From Clostridia bacterium (GTDB lineage: Bacteria > Bacillota > Clostridia > Oscillospirales > Acutalibacteraceae), in the NCBI GenBank assembly GCA_900769535.1, contig CAAGHB010000048.1, forward strand, positions 1-5,621: a DNA stretch of 5,621 nucleotides, given 5' to 3'. A model generated the notes under the pieces. That model searched no databases and had not been told where the DNA came from. It was given only the letters and a program-made list of their open reading frames with translations. How positions within the stretch are numbered: the stretch's first letter is position 1; each line of letters opens with the position of its first letter. A program made the position numbers and the translations under genes. Below, piece by piece: positions 1 to 4,569 of this stretch.

Positions 1-402
1 AATTGTATTAAACACCTGTGGCTGAATACCCGTATGTGAGTATTGCTCCGACTGTGAAATAATTTTTGCCGTTGATTCAATAACGCCGTTTGTCCTGCTG
101 TCGCGGTATGCAATGGTGTCACCGATTACTTCTCCGTTCTTGTCAAGCAGAACGTAATCAACGCCCCATGTATCAATACCAATCGACGTGGGAATTATGT
201 TGTTTTCTTTACAAATTTTGAGTCCGTTTTTAATTTCGGTAAAGAGACGGTCAAGCTCCCAGCATAAATGGCCGTTTTTATTGACAACGCCGTTGTCAAA
301 ACGGTGCATTTCCTTCACAACCATTTTTCCATCATCGAGCCAACCGGCAATAAGTCGTCCGCTGGAAGCTCCGATATCAATTGAAATATAATAATTATTC
401 AT
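1..402 (-). CDS. rhaB: Rhamnulokinase, N-terminal part (partial at left edge)
   Basis: Rhamnulokinase phosphorylates L-rhamnulose to L-rhamnulose-1-phosphate with ATP in the cytoplasm, the second step of L-rhamnose catabolism. The minus strand is open from an ATG at 402 to base 1 (134 codons, no stop). The family is roughly 470-490 residues, so about a quarter is present. Seen: a FGGY/actin-fold phosphate-1 loop near residues 9-16 (DIGASSGR), the stretch NGHLCWELDRLF at about 43-54, then GIDTWGVDYVLLD (about 75-87) and AYRDSRT (about 99-105), which together are typical of RhaB rather than xylulo- or glycerol kinase. The ATG has only a weak SD (GGA, 8 nt upstream) but lies about 24 nt behind a good promoter. 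It is divergent from the D-lactate dehydrogenase gene. Other rhamnose genes would be expected to the left, outside the window. Rhamnulokinase is the firm call; a close FGGY sugar kinase relative is the alternative. Confidence 0.9.
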   Translation of the reverse strand, partial: MNNYYISIDIGASSGRLIAGWLDDGKMVVKEMHRFDNGVVNKNGHLCWELDRLFTEIKNGLKICKENNIIPTSIGIDTWGVDYVLLDKNGEVIGDTIAYRDSRTNGVIESTAKIISQSEQYSHTGIQPQVFNTI

Positions 403-432
403 ATTATCAGTCCATTATATAAAGTTACTTTT

Positions 433-461
433 ATTATACAGAAAAAAATTACATTTTACAA
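433..461 (-). promoter_or_regulatory. Sigma-A-type promoter of rhaB
   Basis: On the minus strand a -35 box TTGTAA (461-456) is separated by exactly 17 bp from a consensus -10 box TATAAT (438-433). Transcription would start near 426, leaving a leader of about 24 nt before the rhaB ATG at 402. A second TATAAT lies closer to the gene but has no -35 partner. No recognisable CcpA (cre) or AraC-type rhamnose-regulator site was found around it. The element match is direct; activity is inferred. Confidence 0.6.
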
Positions 462-483
462 GAAAAAATAAGCCCACATTAAC

Positions 484-513
484 AATATTTTAATAATTGC
501 AGGTTAAAATATT
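484..513. repeat. Perfect 10-bp inverted repeat upstream of the D-LDH gene
   Basis: AATATTTTAA (484-493) and its exact reverse complement TTAAAATATT (504-513) flank a 10-base spacer (TAATTGCAGG). The repeat ends 4 nt before the SD at 518-522 of the lactate dehydrogenase gene. Arm centres are 20 bp apart, about two helical turns, which suits a dimeric repressor; as RNA it would form a weak AT-only hairpin. No convincing -35/-10 pair was found for the gene: TTAACA at 479-484 and TAAAAT at 505-510 are 20 bp apart, which is too far. The repeat is certain; its role as an operator is inference, and AT-rich chance is possible. Confidence 0.45.
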
Positions 514-517
514 ATTT

Positions 518-522
518 AGGAG
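518..522 (+). promoter_or_regulatory. Shine-Dalgarno that sets the D-LDH start
   Basis: AGGAG at 518-522 directly touches an in-frame ATG at 523, which is therefore too close to use. It lies 9 nt before the in-frame ATG at 532, a normal spacing. The protein consequently begins MKRIAFFDTK, matching the usual N-terminus of the family. Confidence 0.85.
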
Positions 523-531
523 ATGATAGAT

Positions 532-1533
532 ATGAAAAGAATTGCTTTTTTCGACACGAAGCCGTATGACAAGCAATATTTTGATAAATTCAACAATGAT
601 TATGAAATAAGCTATTTTGAAGGAAAATTGAATAGGAAGACGGCTCCGATTACAAGCGGATATGATGCTGTCGTGGCCTTTGTTAATGATGATATTGACG
701 CTGATACAATCAATATTTTAGCCGATAACGGAATAAAGGTTCTTGCAATGCGCTGTTCGGGTTATTCCAACGTCGACCTTAAAGCAGCGAAGGATAAGCT
801 GACTGTCGTAACCGTACCTGCCTATTCACCTTATACTGTCGCTGAACACACTTTGGCGCTTTTACTCTCTCTTAATCGAAAAATTCACAAGGCATATAAC
901 CGCACACGTGACTTTAATTTCAGCTTAAACGGACTCACCGGTTTTCTTTTGAGAGGAAAGACGGTAGGCGTAATAGGAACCGGAAAAATCGGCCAGGCGG
1001 TTATGGAGGTGCTAAGCGGATTTGGAGTTAATATTCTCGCTTACGACCCGTATCCCATTGACGATGACAGTATACATTACGTTGACCTTGATTATTTATT
1101 TAAAAACAGCGACATCATTACCCTTCACTGTCCTCTTACCGAAAAGTCGCACCATATACTTGACAAAGATGCATTTGATATGATGAAGGATAATGTTATC
1201 ATCGTCAATACCTCGCGTGGTGCCTTAATCGACACAGAGTCGCTTTTACACTCCCTCAATACCGAAAAGGTAGCAGGTGCGGCTCTCGACGTATACGAGG
1301 AGGAAAGCGACTTTTTCTTTGAGGATTTTTCGGGAATGGTAATAAACGATGATATGCTGTCACTTCTTATTGCACATCCTCACGTGCTGATGACGGCGCA
1401 TCAGGCGTTTTTGACCGATGACGCACTCGAAACAATTGCCAAAACGACGTATAATAACATTGATGATGTCATTTCGGGAATTAAGTGTAAGAATGAGGTA
1501 GTATATAAAAGCAAGGAATTCTCAAAAAAATAA
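532..1533 (+). CDS. ldhA: D-lactate dehydrogenase (LdhA type, NAD-dependent)
   Basis: Cytoplasmic D-2-hydroxyacid dehydrogenase of 333 residues that should reduce pyruvate to D-lactate with NADH, regenerating NAD+ during fermentation. Seen: an N-terminal substrate domain with RCSGYSNVDL (74-83) and VPAYSPYTVAEH (95-106); a Rossmann domain with GTGKIG (149-154) and the acidic residue D172 at the end of the next strand, as expected for NAD; then the catalytic set R229 (in NTSRGALID), E258 (in DVYEEE) and H290 (in TAHQAF), spaced as in characterised D-LDHs. FFFEDFSG (261-268) and HQAFLT are typical of fermentative LdhA rather than of glycerate or phosphoglycerate dehydrogenases. Length is normal. 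The start at 532 is chosen by the SD at 518-522; the ATG at 523 is rejected. It is divergent from rhaB and followed 69 nt later by sigK on the same strand. A related 2-hydroxyacid substrate cannot be excluded from sequence alone. Confidence 0.9.
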   Translation: MKRIAFFDTKPYDKQYFDKFNNDYEISYFEGKLNRKTAPITSGYDAVVAFVNDDIDADTINILADNGIKVLAMRCSGYSNVDLKAAKDKLTVVTVPAYSPYTVAEHTLALLLSLNRKIHKAYNRTRDFNFSLNGLTGFLLRGKTVGVIGTGKIGQAVMEVLSGFGVNILAYDPYPIDDDSIHYVDLDYLFKNSDIITLHCPLTEKSHHILDKDAFDMMKDNVIIVNTSRGALIDTESLLHSLNTEKVAGAALDVYEEESDFFFEDFSGMVINDDMLSLLIAHPHVLMTAHQAFLTDDALETIAKTTYNNIDDVISGIKCKNEVVYKSKEFSKK

Positions 1534-1556
1534 AACAGGTATCATATTAAGACAAT

Positions 1557-1594
1557 CCCCATATCGCATATACATTGGTATATTCGATATGGGG
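1557..1594 (+). promoter_or_regulatory. Long hairpin between ldhA and sigK that buries the sigK SD
   Basis: CCCCATATCG (1557-1566) pairs perfectly with CGATATGGGG (1585-1594). After one C/T mismatch (1567/1584), ATATAC (1568-1573) pairs with GTATAT (1578-1583) around the loop ATTG. That gives 16 of 17 pairs in a 38-nt element. The sequence after it (TGATTATTTTGTTT) is only moderately T-rich, so it is a poor intrinsic terminator for ldhA, although weak termination is possible. The GGGG of the 3' arm is the 5' half of the sigK SD (1591-1598), so an RNA containing the whole hairpin would hide it. Pairing is seen directly; translational insulation of sigK from ldhA read-through is inference. Confidence 0.7.
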
Positions 1595-1598
1595 TGAT
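1591..1598 (+). promoter_or_regulatory. SD that favours a TTG start for sigK
   Basis: GGGGTGAT is strongly complementary to the 3' end of 16S rRNA. It overlaps the possible GTG start at 1594, making that start impossible with this SD, and lies 4-5 nt before an in-frame TTG at 1603. Starting at 1603 also gives an N-terminus (MFTYFLS) of the length usual for the pro-sequence of SigK. Confidence 0.7.
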
Positions 1599-1602
1599 TA
1601 TT

Positions 1603-2292
1603 TTGTTTACGTATTTTTTGTCGGTAGCAATTTCAAATATACTTTATTTTATTCTGCACGTGTCAAATTCGGGTTCTTTTCCCCGTGCATTATCAAGCAG
1701 GGAGGAGGCGGAGCTGCTTGAAAAATATTACGGTGGAGACCAAGGTGCCCGTGAAAAGCTGATAGAGCATAATTTGCGTTTGGTAGCCCACGTAGTAAAA
1801 AAATATTACGATACCGGTTATGAGACGGATGACCTTATTTCAATAGGCACAATCGGACTGATAAAGGCAATTTCCAGCTATAATAATTCAAAGGGAACAC
1901 GGCTTGCAACCTATGCTGCAAAATGTATTGAAAACGAAATTCTTATGTATTTCAGAGCACAAAAAAAGGTGTCGCTGGACGTTTTTATGAACGAACCTAT
2001 TGACACCGATAAGGACGGAAACGAACTGACGCTTATTGATATAATTCCGTCAGATTTTTCGATACTTGACGATATTGATAAGCGGATAAAAATTAAGAAA
2101 TTAAAGGAATATTTGAAAACCGAATTAAATGAACGTGAAAGAAAAATCATTATTTTACGTTACGGCCTCGGCGGTACCGAGCCGCTGCCGCAGCGTGAGG
2201 TTGCAAAAAAACTTAAAATTTCCCGTTCGTACGTTTCGCGTATCGAAAAGAAGGCGCTTGAAAAGCTTTATGATAAATATGAAAACAGCTAA
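1603..2292 (+). CDS. sigK: RNA polymerase sigma-K precursor (late mother-cell sporulation sigma factor)
   Basis: Sigma-70 family factor of 229 residues that directs the last stage of mother-cell gene expression (coat, cortex maturation, mother-cell lysis). Seen: a hydrophobic N-terminal segment (about 1-19) fitting the pro-sequence that the membrane protease SpoIVFB removes; SFPRALSSREEAE (25-37), matching the region after the cleavage site; region 2.1 IEHNLRLVAHVVKKY (54-68); region 2.2 DLISIGTIGLIKAI (77-90); regions 2.3-2.4 LATYAAKCIENEILMYFRAQ (101-120); and a region 4 helix-turn-helix REVAKKLKISRSYVSRIEKK (198-217). SigK rather than SigE is indicated by the short pro-sequence and the region 2 wording. 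The gene is intact, with no skin-like element splitting it. TTG at 1603 is preferred over GTG at 1594 because of the SD. Its stop abuts that of convergent sigG. No confident sigma-E promoter was found upstream. Confidence 0.92.
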   Translation: MFTYFLSVAISNILYFILHVSNSGSFPRALSSREEAELLEKYYGGDQGAREKLIEHNLRLVAHVVKKYYDTGYETDDLISIGTIGLIKAISSYNNSKGTRLATYAAKCIENEILMYFRAQKKVSLDVFMNEPIDTDKDGNELTLIDIIPSDFSILDDIDKRIKIKKLKEYLKTELNERERKIIILRYGLGGTEPLPQREVAKKLKISRSYVSRIEKKALEKLYDKYENS

Positions 2293-3060
2293 TTACAGCC
2301 CTTTAATGCGGTCGATAACTCCTTTTTCCAGTCTGCTAACCTGCGCCTGAGATATGCCGATTTCATTTGCAACCTCCATTTGCGTTTTTCCCTTCATAAA
2401 GCGAAGATTCAGTATTCTTTTTTCGCGGTCGGAAAGTTTTTTTATCGCCTCTTTAAAAAACAGCTCGTCGAGCCAATTTTTATCATCGTTTTTGTCTCCC
2501 ACCTGGTCCATTACATATATTGTGTCACCGCCGTCGGAGTAAACCGGCTCGTTTAAAGATACCGGCTCAACTATACTTTCGAGTGCTATTACAACGTCCT
2601 CTCGGGGAATGCCAAGCTCGTTGGCTATTTCATCGACGGTGGGCTCTTTTTGGTTCTTAATTGTAAGCTGTTCCTTCACCTGCATGGCACGGTAGGCGTT
2701 ATCCTTGATTGAACGGCTTACCCTTACGGAATTGTGGTCTCTAAGATACCTGCGAATTTCACCGATAATCATAGGCACGGCGTATGTGCTGAATTTTACC
2801 TCGTGCGAGGTATCAAAATTATCAATCGACTTTATGAGCCCTATACAACCGACTTGAAAAAGGTCGTCGGGATTTTCACCTCTGCCCGAAAAGCGCTGAA
2901 CTACGCTTAAAACGAGTTTGAGATTGCCGTTTATCAGTTTTTCTCTTGCCGATTTGTTACCGCTTTTGGCAAGTTTTATAAGCTCATCTTTTTCTTTTTC
3001 GCTGAGCACCTTTAATTCCGATGTATTTATTCCGCATATTTCAACCTTACTGAATTGCAT
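2293..3060 (-). CDS. sigG: RNA polymerase sigma-G (late forespore sporulation sigma factor)
   Basis: Sigma-70 family factor of 255 residues that drives late forespore genes (small acid-soluble proteins, germination proteins) after engulfment. Seen: the SigG signature KVEICGINTSEL near the N-terminus (5-16); region 2 with REKLINGNLKLVLSVVQRF (39-57), DLFQVGCIGLIKSIDNF (66-82) and KFSTYAVPMIIGEIRRYLRD (89-108); region 3 including EPVSLNEPVY (165-174); and a region 4 helix-turn-helix TQMEVANEIGISQAQVSRLE (226-245). N44 aligns with the SigG-specific asparagine that in Bacillus distinguishes it from SigF (glutamate there) and is tied to binding of the anti-sigma factor CsfB/Gin. The ATG at 3060 is chosen over a TTG at 3087 because GGGGG lies 7 nt upstream and conservation starts there; a sigma-F-like promoter would also begin transcription downstream of 3087. 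The neighbour is sigK, tail to tail, not sigE, with which sigG is usually paired. Confidence 0.95.
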   Translation of the reverse strand: MQFSKVEICGINTSELKVLSEKEKDELIKLAKSGNKSAREKLINGNLKLVLSVVQRFSGRGENPDDLFQVGCIGLIKSIDNFDTSHEVKFSTYAVPMIIGEIRRYLRDHNSVRVSRSIKDNAYRAMQVKEQLTIKNQKEPTVDEIANELGIPREDVVIALESIVEPVSLNEPVYSDGGDTIYVMDQVGDKNDDKNWLDELFFKEAIKKLSDREKRILNLRFMKGKTQMEVANEIGISQAQVSRLEKGVIDRIKGL

Positions 3061-3067
3061 CGTTAAA

Positions 3068-3072
3068 CCCCC
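3068..3072 (-). promoter_or_regulatory. SD that sets the sigG start
   Basis: GGGGG on the minus strand (3072-3068) is separated by 7 nt (TTTAACG in coding sense) from the ATG at 3060. It cannot serve the alternative TTG at 3087, which lies upstream of it. This fixes the SigG N-terminus as MQFSKVEICG. Confidence 0.75.
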
Positions 3073-3090
3073 GATTTCATTTTTCAAGGT

Positions 3091-3120
3091 TATTATTGCC
3101 GTCGGGTGTTTTCAGAATAC
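3091..3120 (-). promoter_or_regulatory. Candidate sigma-F-type promoter of sigG
   Basis: On the minus strand, AGTATT with core GTATT (3120-3116), a 15-bp spacer, and GGCAATAATA (3100-3091) resemble the sigma-F pattern (a G.ATA-like -35, about 15 bp, then a -10 starting GG followed by A-rich sequence). The predicted start near 3084 leaves a leader of about 24 nt containing the SD at 3072-3068, a natural arrangement. In Bacillus and Clostridioides sigG is known to be transcribed by sigma-F in the forespore, which supports the reading. The match was made by eye from the remembered consensus, and the -35 differs from it at its last base. Confidence 0.5.
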
Positions 3121-3121
3121 T

Positions 3122-3137
3122 AAAAAAATATTTTTTT
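3122..3137. repeat. A7-TA-T7 perfect palindrome upstream of sigG
   Basis: Seven A, then TA, then seven T form a 16-bp perfect palindrome just upstream of the candidate sigG -35 box (3116-3120). Such A-tract/T-tract DNA is intrinsically bent and can act like an UP element for the alpha subunit of RNA polymerase. It could also isolate the two divergent promoters. The sequence is certain; the function is inference. Confidence 0.4.
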
Positions 3138-3182
3138 GTTCGACAGGATTTGCTTTTATTTTATAAACTTTTGCGTAACTGC

Positions 3183-3211
3183 TTGAATAGGTCAGGTTAA
3201 TCTGTTAAAAT
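3183..3211 (+). promoter_or_regulatory. Extended -10 sigma-A promoter of the malic enzyme gene
   Basis: TTGAAT (3183-3188), a 17-bp spacer and TAAAAT (3206-3211) form a good vegetative promoter, improved by the extended -10 dinucleotide TG at 3203-3204 (TGTTAAAAT). Start of transcription is expected near 3217, giving a leader of about 24 nt with the SD AAGGGG (3229-3234) 6 nt before the ATG. Confidence 0.65.
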
Positions 3212-3240
3212 AATCCTCATAGTGAAAAAAGGGGATAGTT

Positions 3241-4413
3241 ATGGATATAAAAGAAAAAGCACTTGATTTACATTATCAGCTAAATGGAAAGATAGAGGTT
3301 TCTTCGCGTGTAGCGGTGAAGGATGCCGAGTCACTTTCACTTGCATATACTCCCGGTGTTGCCGAGCCGTGCCTCGCTATTGAAAAGGACGTTGACAAAT
3401 CCTTTGAGCTCACCCGACGCAGTAATTTGATAGCCGTTGTGACCGACGGTTCAGCCGTTCTCGGTCTTGGAAATATTGGCGCCGAGGCAGGTATGCCTGT
3501 TATGGAAGGAAAATGCGTGTTATTCAAGGAGTTTGCGGGAGTTGACGCTTTTCCATTGTGCATAAAGTCCAATGACGTTGATGAGATTGTCAGAACGATT
3601 TATTTGCTTTCGGGTAGCTTCGGCGGAATAAATTTAGAGGACATTTCGGCGCCACGTTGCTTTGAAATAGAAAAAAGGTTAAAGGAAATTTGCGACATTC
3701 CCGTATTTCACGATGACCAGCACGGTACTGCAATTGTTGTTGCCGCCGCCTTGCTTAACGCGCTCAAACTTGTGAAAAAAGAAATTTCGGAAATTAAATG
3801 TGTAATCAACGGCGCAGGTGCCGCTGGAACGGCAATCGGTGAACATTTGATGAAGCTGGGACTGAAAAATTTAATTTGCTGTGACCGAATGGGAGCAATT
3901 TGTGATGGCAAAGAAGGACTTTCCGATGCCCATAAAAAATTGGCGCAAGTTACAAATCCGAATAGGGAAATGGGCAGTTTGGCAGATGTATTAAAAGGCG
4001 CCGACGTGTTTATCGGCGTATCTGCGCCGAACGTTGTTGATGCGACGATGGTATCGACAATGGCAAGGGATGCCATTGTTTTCGCCATGGCTAACCCCAC
4101 ACCCGAAATAATGCCCGACGAAGCGATAAAGGGCGGTGCCGCAGTTGTAGGTACGGGACGCTCCGATTTTGCTAACCAAATAAATAATGTCCTCGCCTTT
4201 CCGGGAATATTCCGAGGCGCACTCGATGTCCGTGCAAGTGATATAAATGACGATATGAAAATGGCGGCATCCTACGCTATTGCATCTCTTGTAAACGACG
4301 ACGAGCTTTCGAGCGATTATATATTGCCAAAGGCGTTTGACAGTAGAATTGCCGAAACGGTAGCAAAAGCAGTTGCCGAAGCGGCAAAATCGAGCGGCGT
4401 TGCACGTATATAA
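3241..4413 (+). CDS. Malic enzyme (NAD(P)-dependent, oxaloacetate-decarboxylating type)
   Basis: Cytoplasmic enzyme of 390 residues, the short bacterial form, converting L-malate to pyruvate and CO2 with reduction of NAD(P)+. It links the C4 acid pool to pyruvate and supplies reducing power. Seen: the N-terminal malic domain with AYTPGVAEPC (35-44, Y36 the likely catalytic tyrosine), the conserved lysine K91 in EGKCVLFK (89-96), metal-binding acidic residues in NLEDISAPRCFEIE (131-144) and in FHDDQHGTA (156-164); then the Rossmann domain with GAGAAG (191-196), MANPTPE (283-289) and GRSDFANQINN (306-316). D215 at the end of the second strand might favour NAD, but cofactor choice is not settled. 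The start is supported by the SD AAGGGG 6 nt upstream. It is divergent from sigG. No clear terminator follows, so some transcripts may run into gap. The exact EC subclass and gene symbol are left open. Confidence 0.92.
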   Translation: MDIKEKALDLHYQLNGKIEVSSRVAVKDAESLSLAYTPGVAEPCLAIEKDVDKSFELTRRSNLIAVVTDGSAVLGLGNIGAEAGMPVMEGKCVLFKEFAGVDAFPLCIKSNDVDEIVRTIYLLSGSFGGINLEDISAPRCFEIEKRLKEICDIPVFHDDQHGTAIVVAAALLNALKLVKKEISEIKCVINGAGAAGTAIGEHLMKLGLKNLICCDRMGAICDGKEGLSDAHKKLAQVTNPNREMGSLADVLKGADVFIGVSAPNVVDATMVSTMARDAIVFAMANPTPEIMPDEAIKGGAAVVGTGRSDFANQINNVLAFPGIFRGALDVRASDINDDMKMAASYAIASLVNDDELSSDYILPKAFDSRIAETVAKAVAEAAKSSGVARI

Positions 4414-4484
4414 TTTGATAAATTATATCAATAGAACGGGTATAATAAACTCATTTTTGGCATTATCGCCGAAATCGGTTAAAT

Positions 4485-4502
4485 TAGTTAAAATAATAAC
4501 AA
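4485..4502. promoter_or_regulatory. Rex-like operator upstream of gap
   Basis: TAGTTAA-AATA-ATAACAA matches 12 of the 14 defined bases of the clostridial Rex site TTGTTAA-N4-TTAACAA. Rex is an NADH/NAD+-sensing repressor in Firmicutes and often controls fermentation and sometimes GAPDH genes. The site is 6 nt upstream of one candidate -35 (4509) and 14 nt upstream of another (4517), so it flanks rather than overlaps the promoter. The match is seen; regulation by Rex is inference and no rex gene is in the window. Confidence 0.5.
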
Positions 4503-4508
4503 AGAAAC

Positions 4509-4546
4509 TTGCAAATTTGACAAAATTAGGGTACAATAAGTATAAC
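4509..4546 (+). promoter_or_regulatory. gap promoter region with two overlapping sigma-A element pairs
   Basis: A consensus -35 TTGACA (4517-4522) pairs with TATAAC (4541-4546) across 18 bp. An overlapping pair, TTGCAA (4509-4514) and TACAAT (4532-4537), has a 17-bp spacer. Starts would lie near 4552 and 4543, leaving short leaders. The SD GGGAGG (4556-4561) follows, 8 nt before the ATG. Such a strong arrangement fits the heavy expression expected for GAPDH. Which pair dominates cannot be told from sequence. Confidence 0.65.
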
Positions 4547-4569
4547 CGAAATTTTGGGAGGTAAATAAA

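Noticed and set aside
188..391. Plus-strand open frame opposite rhaB
   Set aside because: It is antisense to a well-conserved rhamnulokinase frame, with no SD and no recognisable protein features.
468..485. Rex box before ldhA
   Set aside because: One half site TTAACAA (479-485) is perfect, but the partner half matches only one of seven bases.
1542..1576. Sigma-E-like promoter for sigK: TCATATT (1542-1548) with TATACATT (1569-1576) or CATATACA (1567-1574)
   Set aside because: The -35 and -10 resemble the sigma-E consensus but are 18-20 bp apart instead of about 14, so the pair is not convincing. The -10-like part also lies inside the hairpin palindrome.
1594..1596. GTG at 1594 as the sigK start
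   Set aside because: It lies within the SD GGGGTGAT and has no other SD upstream at usable spacing; TTG at 1603 fits better.
3708..4100. Long minus-strand open frame inside malic enzyme
   Set aside because: A shadow of the conserved malic enzyme reading frame; low-complexity Ser/Ala/Pro-rich translation and no start signal.
4415..4431. TTGATA/TATCAA stem after malic enzyme as a terminator
   Set aside because: Only 6 bp, nearly all A-T, and not followed by a T-tract.
4455..4474. Hairpin TTTTGGC/GCCGAAA in the malic enzyme-gap gap
   Set aside because: A 7-bp stem with one G-T pair and no T-run after it on either strand; too weak to call a terminator or riboswitch.
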